In this document: piece by piece, positions 7,456-15,246 of the stretch | How the letters are laid out: each line of letters begins with the position of its first letter | Position numbering within the stretch: the stretch's first letter is position 1 | Source: CAZCEC01 sp964497615 | Lineage (GTDB): Bacteria; Chloroflexota; Anaerolineae; Anaerolineales; UBA6663 | DNA length: 28,129 nucleotides | Direction of reading: 5' to 3' | Assembly: GCA_964497615.1 (NCBI GenBank) | Contig: CAZCEC010000080.1 | Coordinates: 1 to 28,129 of the forward strand | Translations under genes and position numbers: made by a program | Notes under the pieces: model-generated | The model's database searches: none | Told to the model about the DNA's origin: nothing | Seen by the model: the letters and a program-made list of their open reading frames with translations, nothing else

Positions 7456-8246
7456 GCGGGCACGCCGCGCGCTTCCAGTTCGCGCTTGACCAGCTCATAT
7501 TGGTGCGGCTTGTCCACGTCCATGCCCATCTCGGCGTGGGGGCAGATGACGGCCCGGCCGCGCATGCCCAGGCCGCGCTGGGCGGCGCGCTCGGCGCGGG
7601 CGATGGTGAGCTGGCCGAGGGCAAACAGGAAGAGCGTGTCGAAGCCGATCAGGCTGGCCTGCTTGAGGACGTTCTTGCGGGCATCCACGATGGCGCGCCA
7701 GCCGGGGTGGATGTTGTGGACCATGGAGGTGCGGAACAGGTTCATGTCGCTGCCGGTGAAGCGCCCTTCCTTGAGGCGGAAGAAGCTGCGGCGCGAACCG
7801 GGGAAGCGGCGCTCCATCGCCTCGGCGGGCACGATGGAGTAGCAAATGTCCTGGTCGCCGGCCAGGCCGGTCTCCACGGCCCAGGCCACGATGGGGGGAG
7901 TGATGGTGGGGATATCGGAGGAGACGAGGAGGGCGTGCGTGGCGGCGGGGTCGCGGGCCAGCACGTCCTTGACGCCGCCGACCGCGTTGCCAATCATCGA
8001 GCCCTGGTTGGGCACGTAGCTGAGGGGCTTGGCCGAGACGAGATGCGCGTCCTCGGGGGATAGGCCCACGACGACGAGGCTGCGGATGCAGTCCGCGCCG
8101 TTGAGGGCATCCACGATCCACTGCACCATGGGCCGGCCGCCAATGGGGAGCAGGGCCTTGTTCTTGCCCTGGGTGAGGGGGTAGAGGGGCTCATCCGGCT
8201 GGGGGATGCCGCCAGCGGTGATGACGGCGTCGAGGAGGGGGGGCAT
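7452..8246 (-). CDS. Nucleotidyltransferase (MobA-like NTP transferase fold)
   Basis: 264 residues. The N-terminus carries a nucleotidyltransferase signature, AVITAGG followed by GKNKALLPIGGRPMVQWIVDAL, in which the Gly-rich loop and Lys bind the NTP. LLVSSDIPTITP supplies the metal-binding Asp of the GT-A-like fold. The C-terminal half is less typical. The reaction is probably transfer of NMP to a phosphorylated sugar, alcohol or cofactor; the acceptor cannot be deduced. The gene overlaps the following PAP2 gene by 4 bases. ATG 8246 begins just before the fold; no good Shine-Dalgarno is seen. Confidence 0.85.
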   Translation of the reverse strand: MPPLLDAVITAGGIPQPDEPLYPLTQGKNKALLPIGGRPMVQWIVDALNGADCIRSLVVVGLSPEDAHLVSAKPLSYVPNQGSMIGNAVGGVKDVLARDPAATHALLVSSDIPTITPPIVAWAVETGLAGDQDICYSIVPAEAMERRFPGSRRSFFRLKEGRFTGSDMNLFRTSMVHNIHPGWRAIVDARKNVLKQASLIGFDTLFLFALGQLTIARAERAAQRGLGMRGRAVICPHAEMGMDVDKPHQYELVKRELEARGVPA

Positions 8247-8279
8247 GGGGGAGAGGCTCCGTGAGTTGATGGGTAAAGG

Positions 8280-8335
8280 GGTATAAGGGGCATAAAGGGC
8301 ACAATGGGCGGGTCTTCCCCTTATGCCCTTTAGGC
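8280..8335. terminator. Nested inverted repeat between two minus-strand genes
   Basis: GGTATAAGGGG (8280-8290) pairs with CCCCTTATGCC (8317-8327) with one G-T wobble. The adjacent GCATAAAGGGC (8290-8300) pairs with GCCCTTTAGGC (8325-8335) with one mismatch. It lies just downstream of the gene ending at 8330 and could be a terminator for it, but there is no T-tract and it may be a dispersed repeat. Confidence 0.4.
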
Positions 8336-9238
8336 CCTTGGGTTCAGGGTTTGCAGGCTGGGTTCAAATCCCAGTTGGTTGATCATGGCTTCGAGTTCGG
8401 GCTGGGTGAGGACGCGGCGCTGGCCGCTGACGGCGATGAGGGCGGCTTCGAGCATATTGGTGCCAAAGGAGCGGCCCTCCATGACGGGGGTGGTGGTGAC
8501 GAGGTGGCGCACGCCGGCAGCGCGGAAGGCGTCAACGTCCTCGCGGGTGGTGGTGTTGGTGCAGATGGTCTTCCCATCGAGGCGGTCGGGCATGAAGCGC
8601 TTGATGTAGTGGCAATCGCCGGCGATGACGGTGGCCCAGGCGTACCACTGTCCGTACTTGGGGGTGCGCTTCTCCTGCTTCTCGCCAGTGGGGTAGACCC
8701 AGTCGAACGGCAGGCGGCCGGCGATGGGCATGACCAGTGCGGCCAGGCGCTTGACCGTATCGGGGGAGCGCAGGGGGATGGGGATGCCCAGGCCGAACAT
8801 CAGGTCGCAGAAGACGGCCTCGTAGCCGGCGTCAATAAAGGAGCGCGTCATGCCCCAGCGGTCGGCGCCGCCGGTCATCATCACACGCTTGGGGTGGAGG
8901 TCGGCGCCAATGTGAGCGTCCATAAAGGGGGCGACGTGCTTTTCGAGGGTGTTCTTCAGGCCGGTGCCGTCCACCAGGGGGGTGAGCTTGACGAAGCGGA
9001 CCATGGGCTTGACGGAGTGGAGGGGGTACCACTTGTCGGCCACCATCAGGCCGAGGTCGGCGCCGCCCACGCCGAAGGCATCCACTTTGCCGTCGAGTTC
9101 CTGGTAGAGGCGGGCGGCCTTTTCCATGTCGCCGTCGGCGCCGATGCGCTCGATGGAGACGCGCTGGCCGAGGAGTTCGACCTCGACGGCCTTATCACGC
9201 TTGGAGGAGCCGAGGCTGATGCTGACGGCACGCTTCAT
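8330..9238 (-). CDS. Conserved protein of uncertain function (quinate 5-dehydrogenase-like by recollection)
   Basis: 302 residues, beginning ISLGSSKRDKAVEVELLGQ, with GADGDMEKAARLYQELDG, a Gly/Asp-rich GVGGADLGL, then RVMMTGGADRWGM and TTTPVMEGRSFGTNMLEA. I recall proteins of this pattern in Chloroflexota annotated as quinate 5-dehydrogenase, but I see no classical dehydrogenase nucleotide-binding motif and no experimental basis. No membrane helices or signal peptide, so probably cytoplasmic. The ATG at 9238 lacks a Shine-Dalgarno; CATAAT lies 12 bases upstream. The gene is divergent from the URO-D-like gene and stands alone between an inverted repeat and a 287-base promoter region. Confidence 0.75.
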   Translation of the reverse strand: MKRAVSISLGSSKRDKAVEVELLGQRVSIERIGADGDMEKAARLYQELDGKVDAFGVGGADLGLMVADKWYPLHSVKPMVRFVKLTPLVDGTGLKNTLEKHVAPFMDAHIGADLHPKRVMMTGGADRWGMTRSFIDAGYEAVFCDLMFGLGIPIPLRSPDTVKRLAALVMPIAGRLPFDWVYPTGEKQEKRTPKYGQWYAWATVIAGDCHYIKRFMPDRLDGKTICTNTTTREDVDAFRAAGVRHLVTTTPVMEGRSFGTNMLEAALIAVSGQRRVLTQPELEAMINQLGFEPSLQTLNPRA

Positions 9239-9265
9239 GGGGCGATTCCGATTATGACTGAGCTA

Positions 9266-9292
9266 ACCGCAGAGAGCGCTGAGGGCGCGGAG
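9266..9292. repeat. Three in-phase nonamers (NNCGCNGAG)
   Basis: ACCGCAGAG, AGCGCTGAG and GGCGCGGAG follow one another without spacing. A decayed relative (CCGCAGAGAGGCG) lies at about 17236. It sits in the divergent intergenic region near the start of the 8330-9238 gene. Confidence 0.55.
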
Positions 9293-9431
9293 ATAACCCT
9301 GAGCATTGGATTGATTGTGGCACAGGGGAAGCTGGGTGTCAAAGCGATAGCGGACCGAGGCTGCATGGGGCGGGCCGTGAACGGTGTCCCAGGCATTCTG
9401 AGGGAGGCAGAACCTGACCATTCAGCCCTTC

Positions 9432-9449
9432 ATTGTCGTACCTGACAAT
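9432..9449. promoter_or_regulatory. Palindromic operator-like site
   Basis: ATTGTC and GACAAT are perfect inverted halves separated by six bases (GTACCT), in the divergent region between the genes starting at 9238 and 9526. The spacing is that of a dimeric HTH repressor site. AT content is locally higher than in the surroundings. The regulator is unknown. Confidence 0.45.
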
Positions 9450-9525
9450 CACAGTATTGGCGGGGAGGTGTGTGCAATTGCCGCTTGATATGCAGTAGGA
9501 TGATGCGAAAAAGGATGCTCCCTCC

Positions 9526-10533
9526 ATGAACACACCTCGCCAACGCTTCCTGGACTATGTGCGGCGCGTGCCGGACGCCGCGCCGGTCGTCTCGCCCTTC
9601 CTGCCGAAGCCGGAACTGCTGGAGAAGACCCTGCGGGCGCTGCACCTGCCCGTCAGCCACGACCCGGTGGCGGACGAGATTCGCGTGGCGCGGGCGCTGG
9701 ACTACGAGCCGATGTTCATGATCGATCTGCATTTGCCGCTGTATGGGGCGGATGTTGACGCGCAGCCCCTGGTGACGGATGAAGCGGGCATCCACGGCCT
9801 GATCGCGCGGCTGCGGCGGGTGGAGGAGCGCGACCCGGAAATTCGCCAATACTACCGGCAGTGGCGGGAGCGCATCGGCGAGGAGGGGGTGATCGTGAAC
9901 GGGCACCCGCAGGTGGGGTGGCTGTCGGGCCGCATCAGCCAGGAGGATATGTTCTACCTGCCGCTGGACTATCCCGAGGCGTATGCGGCGTGTGTCGAAG
10001 CCATTATCGAAGGGACCATGCGGGTGAATGAGATCGCGATGCAGGAAGGCATCGACTTCATGAGCGAAGGCAGTTTCGGCCTGGAGCTTATTTCGCCCAA
10101 GTGGTATGAGCGCTACGACCTGGCGTACCTGCCGCGGATGGCCGCGCACGCGCACGCGCACGGCGGGCTGTTCTGGTATCACAACTGCGGCAAGACGCGG
10201 GAGTTGATCGAGCGCGGCTACTTCAACCGGCTGGGCGCGGACGTGATCGAGACGGTTTCGCCGCCGCCGGAGGGCAACAACGACCTGGCGGAGGCCCGGC
10301 GCAGGCTGGATCCGGCGATCTGCACGAAAGGGAATGTGAGCCTGATCCTGCTGGTGAAGGGCAGCGTGGCGGAGGTTGAGGACGCGACCCGGCAGATGGT
10401 GCGGGCGGTGGATGGGTACGCGCACATCCATTCGACGGCGGATGCGGTGTATGGCGAAACGCCGGTGGAGAATTTCATGGCGTTTCTGCGGACGGCGCGG
10501 GAGGAGGCGCTGCGAGGGGCCAGGGCCAATTAG
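9526..10533 (+). CDS. Uroporphyrinogen decarboxylase-family / corrinoid methyltransferase-like protein
   Basis: 335 residues with the layout of the URO-D superfamily methyltransferases (MtaA/CmuA-like). Residues around YHNCGKTRELIERGYFNRLG hold the His and Cys expected for zinc-linked substrate binding in the methyltransferase branch. The region after it, GADVIETVSPPPEGNNDLAEARRRL then CTKGNVS, matches the conserved C-terminal barrel strands. True HemE features (an N-terminal Arg cluster binding the tetrapyrrole) are not apparent, so a methyl transfer role involving corrinoid or another carrier is more likely than haem synthesis. ATG 9526 has AAGGA about 11 bases upstream. It stands alone on the plus strand after an operator-like palindrome. 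Confidence 0.8.
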   Translation: MNTPRQRFLDYVRRVPDAAPVVSPFLPKPELLEKTLRALHLPVSHDPVADEIRVARALDYEPMFMIDLHLPLYGADVDAQPLVTDEAGIHGLIARLRRVEERDPEIRQYYRQWRERIGEEGVIVNGHPQVGWLSGRISQEDMFYLPLDYPEAYAACVEAIIEGTMRVNEIAMQEGIDFMSEGSFGLELISPKWYERYDLAYLPRMAAHAHAHGGLFWYHNCGKTRELIERGYFNRLGADVIETVSPPPEGNNDLAEARRRLDPAICTKGNVSLILLVKGSVAEVEDATRQMVRAVDGYAHIHSTADAVYGETPVENFMAFLRTAREEALRGARAN

Positions 10534-10932
10534 GCGCTGGCTGGGCGAGAACGAGATGCCGCACTGGCGTCTGGGCTGGGACAGATTCCTCGGCCAAAGG
10601 CGGGCCTCGGAATGACATCGCTGGGAGNNNNNNNNNNNNNNNNNNNNNNNNNNNNNNNNNNNNNNNNNNNNNNNNNNNNNNNNNNNNNNNNNNNNNNNNN
10701 NNNNNNNNNNNNNNNNNNNNNNNNNNNTGCGATGCGGGGGCTGGGACAGATTCCTCGGCCAAAGGCGGGCCTCGGAATGACATCGCTGGGAGGGGTTGGG
10801 GCGGACGCATGCGATGCGGGGGCTGGGACAGATTCCTCGGCCAAAGGCGGGCCTCGGAATGACAATGAAGGCGACGGGCGCGGGCCTCGGGATGACATCG
10901 CTGGGAGGGGTTGGGGCGAGGCCTGGGCGGGG
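10534..10932. repeat. 82-bp tandem repeat region with a 100-N gap
   Basis: CTGGGACAGATTCCTCGG starts at 10576, 10741 and 10823; the last two are exactly 82 bases apart. Each unit continues with GGGCCTCGGAATGACA and, except for insertions in the last copy, a GGGAGGGGTTGGGG stretch. The sequence contains an imperfect dyad, TTCC-tc-GGCC opposite GGCC-tc-GGAA. N bases fill 10628-10727, so the assembly broke inside the array and copy number is unknown. Similar CATTCCGAGG-type repeats are widespread in several phyla, from memory. Apparent ORFs across this region are repeats, not genes. Confidence 0.85.
10628..10727. other. Assembly gap (100 N)
   Basis: A run of exactly 100 N, a usual scaffold-gap placeholder, inside the 82-bp repeat array. 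Confidence 0.98.
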
Positions 10933-12336
10933 CTAGCGGACGGCACGCCAGACGAGGTCCAGGGCCTGGAGGGCGCCGAGGTTGCGCGCCTGCCAGCCGG
11001 TGGTGATGTGCTGAGGGTCGTCGAAGACCTGCGGGCCCCAGGTGAGGTGGTAGCGGTCGGCGCCGAGGCCGTGGCCGGGCAGGGCGCGGGCGGCACGGGC
11101 GAAGTCCCACAAGGGCAGATCGTACTCGGCGGCAAGGCGGATAACGATGAGGTTGAAACGGTCGCCGCCTTCGAGGTCGTCGGCCTTGGTGCTGAGGATG
11201 GGCACGACTCCCCGGTCGAGCAAGAACTGAATGATAGCGCGCAGGCTCAGCTCGAAATCGGCATCGCGCTGCCAGGCGCTGTTGGTGCCCAGGCCGATGA
11301 GGGCGACGCTGGGCCGGACCAGCCGGTATTCGCAGGCCAGGGGGGTTTCGCCGGGCTGGCACACGCGGGGGTTGGCCCAGGCGGGGTCCAGGATGGCGGC
11401 GGCGCTGAAGCCGGCGGAGGCGGCCTGGCTGGGGCGGGCGAATGAGCCGGCAAAGTGATCCACCACTTCCTGCAAGGGCGCAAACGGACCGGCGAGGCGA
11501 TAGACGAGGGGGTTGTCGAACGCGCCGAGGAAATCGGGCGCGGCTGAGTTGCAGTCGCCGACGCGGGTGAAGGCGCGCGGGTTGTTGCCAAGCTGAAGGC
11601 CAAGCTGATAGATGGACGGGGCGCGGGAGCCAAGGCGGATGACGTCTGCCGCGGGGGGCAGGGTGGGGGCCGGCGGTGTGCCGGCAGGCGCCGGGCCGGG
11701 GGCGGGCGACTCGACCGGTACGCTGGCGAGGCTGCCCGAGACAGACCCGAAGCTGGCCGGAATCCAGACGACCGGAACACCAGAGACATCGAGCCGCAGC
11801 CATGAGCTATCCGGCAGGCGGGCGCGGACCGGATAGGTCCGGCCGTTGAAGAGGGAGGCCACGCGGGAGGCGCTGAGGCTGGGCGCGGCGCGGCCAAAGG
11901 CGCTGGGGAGGCTGAGGGTGAAGCGGGCGGCGGGCGTATCGGGCCAAGGGCTGGGCGGGGCTTCGCCGGTGGCGGCTGGCGCGGGGAGGGCTGTGGGCGC
12001 GAGGTCCGCGGGAGGGGCCACCAGGGGCACGACAGCTAGGCTGCCCTGCACGGTGCCGTAGGCGGCCAGCACCCAGGCCGAGCCTAGCGGGCCGCCGACC
12101 TCCAGGCGCAGCCAGGCGTCGCCCTCGGTGCGGCCGCTGACGGGGAAGACCTGACCTTGAAAGACGGAATAGACGCGGGCGGCGGCGAGGCTGGGCGCGG
12201 CGCGCAGGAAGGCGCTGCGGACCGACACGGTGAAGGAGGGCAGGGAAGCCGAGGCCGCGGCTGGGGCGCGAAGCAGGAGCGGGGCCAGCAGAAGGGCCAA
12301 CATCAGGCCGGGGCGCCGCCGGGTTGAGTTGAACAC
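10933..12336 (-). CDS. Secreted protein: two SH3-like repeats plus SGNH/GDSL-type hydrolase domain
   Basis: 467 residues. An Arg-rich N-terminus and hydrophobic stretch (residues 11-30, ending in AASA) form a signal peptide. Two homologous SH3-like repeats follow (about 33-108 and 137-210), sharing LRAAPSL/GRAAPSL and a WLRL core, joined by Pro/Ala linkers. The C-terminal domain (about 235-467) resembles SGNH hydrolases, with LIGLGTNSAW (block III-like) and D427-R-Y-H430 as the Asp-x-x-His of block V. In the block I position the sequence is VGDCNS (259-264), with Cys where the catalytic Ser of GDS would be. It probably binds or trims cell-surface carbohydrate, inferred from domains only. GTG 12336 is preceded by GGGGGTG; ATG 12303 would remove most of the signal peptide. 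Confidence 0.8.
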   Translation of the reverse strand: MFNSTRRRPGLMLALLLAPLLLRAPAAASASLPSFTVSVRSAFLRAAPSLAAARVYSVFQGQVFPVSGRTEGDAWLRLEVGGPLGSAWVLAAYGTVQGSLAVVPLVAPPADLAPTALPAPAATGEAPPSPWPDTPAARFTLSLPSAFGRAAPSLSASRVASLFNGRTYPVRARLPDSSWLRLDVSGVPVVWIPASFGSVSGSLASVPVESPAPGPAPAGTPPAPTLPPAADVIRLGSRAPSIYQLGLQLGNNPRAFTRVGDCNSAAPDFLGAFDNPLVYRLAGPFAPLQEVVDHFAGSFARPSQAASAGFSAAAILDPAWANPRVCQPGETPLACEYRLVRPSVALIGLGTNSAWQRDADFELSLRAIIQFLLDRGVVPILSTKADDLEGGDRFNLIVIRLAAEYDLPLWDFARAARALPGHGLGADRYHLTWGPQVFDDPQHITTGWQARNLGALQALDLVWRAVR

Positions 12337-12407
12337 AGGAACACCCCCAGGGATGGGTTGAGCCGCGCAGTGTTAGTTTAGGGGGAGGGCGCGCCGCTAG
12401 GCTAGTG

Positions 12408-12971
12408 CTAATCGGCGGAGGGCGGGGTGATGTTTGGCCCGGACGGCTGAAGGGGCAATTGCCATAGCAGGGTCTGCGCCTCGCCCATCAGGCCGATAAA
12501 GCTCAGGTTGTCGATGCGGATGGTCCAGTTGAATTCGCGGCCGGCGAGCAGGCGAACGGCCTCGGCGGCCAGGGCGGGCGTGAGGTCGCCATGGGCCAGG
12601 GTGATGTGGGGCATCCAATGATCGGGGTGATAGTAGGGGACGGGCGATTGGGCGGCGGGCAGGGCGGCATGCCAGAGGCGGGCGTGCCAGGCCGAGAGTG
12701 CGGCGGTGCGGACGATGGGCAGGTAGAGCACAGGCGCGGGCACGGTGAAGAGGGCCAGGCCGCCGGTACGGATCTCGAAGGGCACGGCGGCGGCCAGGGT
12801 GCGGGCGATGGCGCGGATGGAGGGATCGTAGCGGGGGGCGATCTGGTAGGAGAAGTGGGGATAAGGGGTGACCCAGATGCCGCGCAGGCCCAGCGCCGAT
12901 TCGAGCTCGGACCACAGGGCGCGGGTGAGAGCGTCGTGCGCGGGGTCGAGGAGGGAGACGAGGCCTTCCAT
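12408..12971 (-). CDS. 2H phosphoesterase / 2'-5' RNA ligase-like protein
   Basis: 187 residues with the two HxT/S motifs of the 2H superfamily: PHFSYQ (H39, S41 from the ATG) and PHITLAHG (H122, T124). These histidines act on 2',3'-cyclic or 2'-5' phosphodiester bonds of RNA or on nucleotide cyclic phosphates. ATG 12971 is used; the in-frame GTG at 12983 would overlap the stop of the MFS gene. A perfect 6-bp inverted repeat (12972-12977 with 12983-12988) directly precedes the ATG and includes the upstream stop codon. The gene lies downstream of the MFS gene and is probably co-transcribed with it. Its substrate is unknown. Confidence 0.85.
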   Translation of the reverse strand: MEGLVSLLDPAHDALTRALWSELESALGLRGIWVTPYPHFSYQIAPRYDPSIRAIARTLAAAVPFEIRTGGLALFTVPAPVLYLPIVRTAALSAWHARLWHAALPAAQSPVPYYHPDHWMPHITLAHGDLTPALAAEAVRLLAGREFNWTIRIDNLSFIGLMGEAQTLLWQLPLQPSGPNITPPSAD

Positions 12972-12988
12972 GACTAGATCCACTAGTC
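12972..12988. repeat. Hairpin spanning the MFS stop / 2H start junction
   Basis: GACTAG and CTAGTC are perfect 6-bp arms around ATCCA. On the minus strand the loop lies between the TAG stop of the MFS gene and the ATG of the 2H gene. Confidence 0.6.
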
Positions 12989-14257
12989 GGCGGGCAGGGG
13001 CTGGGATTGGAGGGCGAGGGCGGGGTCATCGCGGCGGTGCTGGCGAAGGGAAGGCGTGGTGTGGTTGATCCACAGGGTTGACAGGAGGGCGGCCAGGCCG
13101 CCGCTGACGACGGAGATGGGGGCGCCGAAGAAGTTCGCCACCACGCCGGCCTCCAACTCGCCCAACTGCGGGCCGCCCTGGAAGAAGATCATGTTGACGC
13201 TGGTCATGCGCCCGCGCAGGTGGTCGGGGGTGGTGAGCTGGCGGATGAGATTGCGCAGGATGGTGCTGACCATATCGGCGGCGCCGAAGAGGGCCAGGCA
13301 GGCGAAGCTGAGCCAGAAGGCGCGCGACAGGCCGAAGCCGACCGCAGCCAGGCAGTAGATGATGACCGACCAGATGAGGACCTGGCCGCGGCGGGCGATG
13401 CGCTCGGTTTGGCGGAGCATCATCAGGCTGGCGGCCATGGCGCCAACCGACGGCGCGGCGAAGAGCAGGCCATAGCCCTGAGCGCCGACGCGCAGGATGT
13501 CCTGGGCGAAGATGGGCATGAGGGCGGTGGCGGTGGCGAAGAAGTTGGCCACAAAGTCGAGGAGCATGGTGGAACGAATGAGGGGGGCGCGGAAGACGAA
13601 GCGCAGACCTTCAACGGCGGCGGCCAGGGAGATCTGCTGGCGGCCGCCAGCGGTGGAGGGCACGCCGCGCATGCGCCAGAGGGCAATGATGACGGCCACG
13701 AAGGAGGCGGCGTTGACGGTGTACACCCAGCCAATATCCACGGTGGCGACGAGCCAGCCGCCCAGCGCCGGGCCCCAGACGGCGGCCAACTCGAACATGA
13801 TGCTGTTGAGGCTGATGGCATTGGGCAGGTGATCGCGCGGCACCAGGTTGGGGATCAGGGATTGGCGGGCGGGGTTATCGAAGGCCCCGGCGATGGCTGT
13901 GAGGGCGGTGAGCACGAACAGGGGCCAGGCGGTTGTGAGACCATAGAAGGACAGCACCGCCAGGGCCAGGGCGGTGAGGGTCATGGTGGATTGGGTGACG
14001 AGCAGCAATTTGCGGCGGTTGATGGCATCGGCCACGACACCGCCGAAGATGGAGAAGACAATGATCGGGATGACACGCACCAGACCCACCAACCCGAGGG
14101 CGATGGCCTTGTGCTCCGGCGCGACCAGCAGCGAGACGTGCCACAGGATGGCGGCATTCTGCATCATGGAGCCGGTGAAGGAGATGAGCTGGCCGACCCA
14201 GAGCAGGCGGTAGTTGCGGTGGCCGAGGGCAGGCAGGTGGCGGAGCAGGCGGTTCAC
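12983..14257 (-). CDS. MFS transporter (EntS/MFS_3-like exporter)
   Basis: 424 residues with about 12 predicted membrane helices. It starts NRLLRHLPALGHRNYRLLWVGQLIS, typical of the EntS-like MFS_3 group, and has GGVVADAINRRKLLL (motif A-like loop), then GAFDNPARQSLIPNLVPRDHLPNA and a second loop LRGRMTSVNM, all characteristic of that family. Such proteins export siderophores, drugs or other small molecules by proton antiport; the substrate here is unknown. It begins 67 bases after the end of the NAD synthase gene, on the same strand, so may be part of a longer operon. No obvious Shine-Dalgarno precedes ATG 14257. Confidence 0.9.
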   Translation of the reverse strand: MNRLLRHLPALGHRNYRLLWVGQLISFTGSMMQNAAILWHVSLLVAPEHKAIALGLVGLVRVIPIIVFSIFGGVVADAINRRKLLLVTQSTMTLTALALAVLSFYGLTTAWPLFVLTALTAIAGAFDNPARQSLIPNLVPRDHLPNAISLNSIMFELAAVWGPALGGWLVATVDIGWVYTVNAASFVAVIIALWRMRGVPSTAGGRQQISLAAAVEGLRFVFRAPLIRSTMLLDFVANFFATATALMPIFAQDILRVGAQGYGLLFAAPSVGAMAASLMMLRQTERIARRGQVLIWSVIIYCLAAVGFGLSRAFWLSFACLALFGAADMVSTILRNLIRQLTTPDHLRGRMTSVNMIFFQGGPQLGELEAGVVANFFGAPISVVSGGLAALLSTLWINHTTPSLRQHRRDDPALALQSQPLPAD

Positions 14258-14324
14258 GGGCTGGTGCTTGGGGAGGGAGGTTCGGGCGGCGGGCGCAACC
14301 GGCGGCGCCTGGCCCTCGGGCGTC

Positions 14325-15155
14325 TCAGGTGCCCCAGTCGCGCAGGTAGAGGAAGTCGTAGCCGACGGTGCGATTGCTGAGCTTGGCGATGATGGGGAGC
14401 ATGCGCTTGAACTGGTTGCGGCGGATGCGGTCGAGCACCTGGGAGACGAAGGCCGGCTCGAAGCCGAGGGCGACGCACTCCTCGGGGCGGTAGCGCTGGT
14501 CCACCAGCAGGTAGAGCAACTGGTCCACCCGGGCGTAGGTGAAGCCTAGCTCGCCTTCGTCGGTCTGGTCCTGCCAGAGGTCGGCGGAGGGGGCTTTGTC
14601 CAGGACGGGCTGGGGCAGGCCCATGTCGCGGGCCAACTGGCGGACCTGGGTCTTGTACAGGTCGCCGAGGGGATTGAGGGCGGAGGCGGAGTCGCCGTAG
14701 AGGGTGGTGTAGCCGAGCAGGAGTTCGGTCTTGTTGCCGGTGCCGACGACGAGGGCGCCTTCGGCGGCGCTGCGGTCGTACAGGACGATCATGCGGGCGC
14801 GGGCCATGATGTTGCCGGCACGCTTCTCGGCGCCGGGGGGCAGGGTGTCGAGCAGGGGGCGCACCATGGCGGTGATCTCGTAAGTCTCAGAGCGCACGCC
14901 GGTCTGGTCGATCACCAACTGGGCATCGGCCAGGGAAGCGGGGGATGAGGCGGCATAGGGCATGCGCACGGCCAGCACGTTCTCGGGGCCGAGGGCTTCG
15001 GCGGCGAGGAAGCAGGACAGGGCGGAGTCGATGCCGCCGGACAGACCGAGCACGGCCTGGGTGAGGCCGGTGCGCCGGATCTCGTCGCGCAGGAAGTGGA
15101 CGAGGATGCGGCGGGTGAGGGTCGTGTTAATGTCGAGGCGGCTGGAGGTATCCAT
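14325..15155 (-). CDS. nadE: NAD+ synthase, synthetase domain only
   Basis: 276 residues making a complete NadE synthetase domain: the PP-loop GLSGGIDSAL, then NIMARARMIVLYDRS, VVGTGNKTELLLGY, TLYGDSASALNPLGDLYKTQV and SADLWQDQTDEGELGFTY, all diagnostic. It adenylates nicotinic acid adenine dinucleotide and uses ammonia to make NAD+ in the cytoplasm. It lacks the N-terminal glutaminase domain of glutamine-dependent enzymes, but the gene 91 bases upstream codes a nitrilase-fold protein with NadE glutaminase features, which probably supplies the ammonia. ATG 15155 begins near the expected N-terminus; no Shine-Dalgarno is seen. The intergenic spacer contains heptamer repeats. Confidence 0.95.
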   Translation of the reverse strand: MDTSSRLDINTTLTRRILVHFLRDEIRRTGLTQAVLGLSGGIDSALSCFLAAEALGPENVLAVRMPYAASSPASLADAQLVIDQTGVRSETYEITAMVRPLLDTLPPGAEKRAGNIMARARMIVLYDRSAAEGALVVGTGNKTELLLGYTTLYGDSASALNPLGDLYKTQVRQLARDMGLPQPVLDKAPSADLWQDQTDEGELGFTYARVDQLLYLLVDQRYRPEECVALGFEPAFVSQVLDRIRRNQFKRMLPIIAKLSNRTVGYDFLYLRDWGT

Positions 15156-15170
15156 GGCGATCAGGGCATT

Positions 15171-15205
15171 GACGAAGGACGGAAGACGAAAGACGAAGGA
15201 AGGCG
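15171..15205. repeat. Purine-rich heptamer run (GACGAAG-type)
   Basis: Five heptamers in phase: GACGAAG at 15171, GACGGAA, GACGAAA, GACGAAG and GAAGGCG to 15205. They occupy the spacer between the two NAD-synthesis genes. The purine-rich strand is the plus strand, as at the other heptamer loci. Confidence 0.7.
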
Positions 15206-15246
15206 GGCAAGTGGCGGTGTGGGCTTCATCCCTCAGCGTTCAACAT

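Noticed and set aside
10475..11803. Minus-strand ORF crossing the N gap
   Set aside because: It includes the 100-N gap and the 82-bp repeats and overlaps the SGNH gene in another frame.
13220..14380. Long plus-strand ORF of 386 codons
   Set aside because: Antisense to the MFS transporter, with no recognisable domain.
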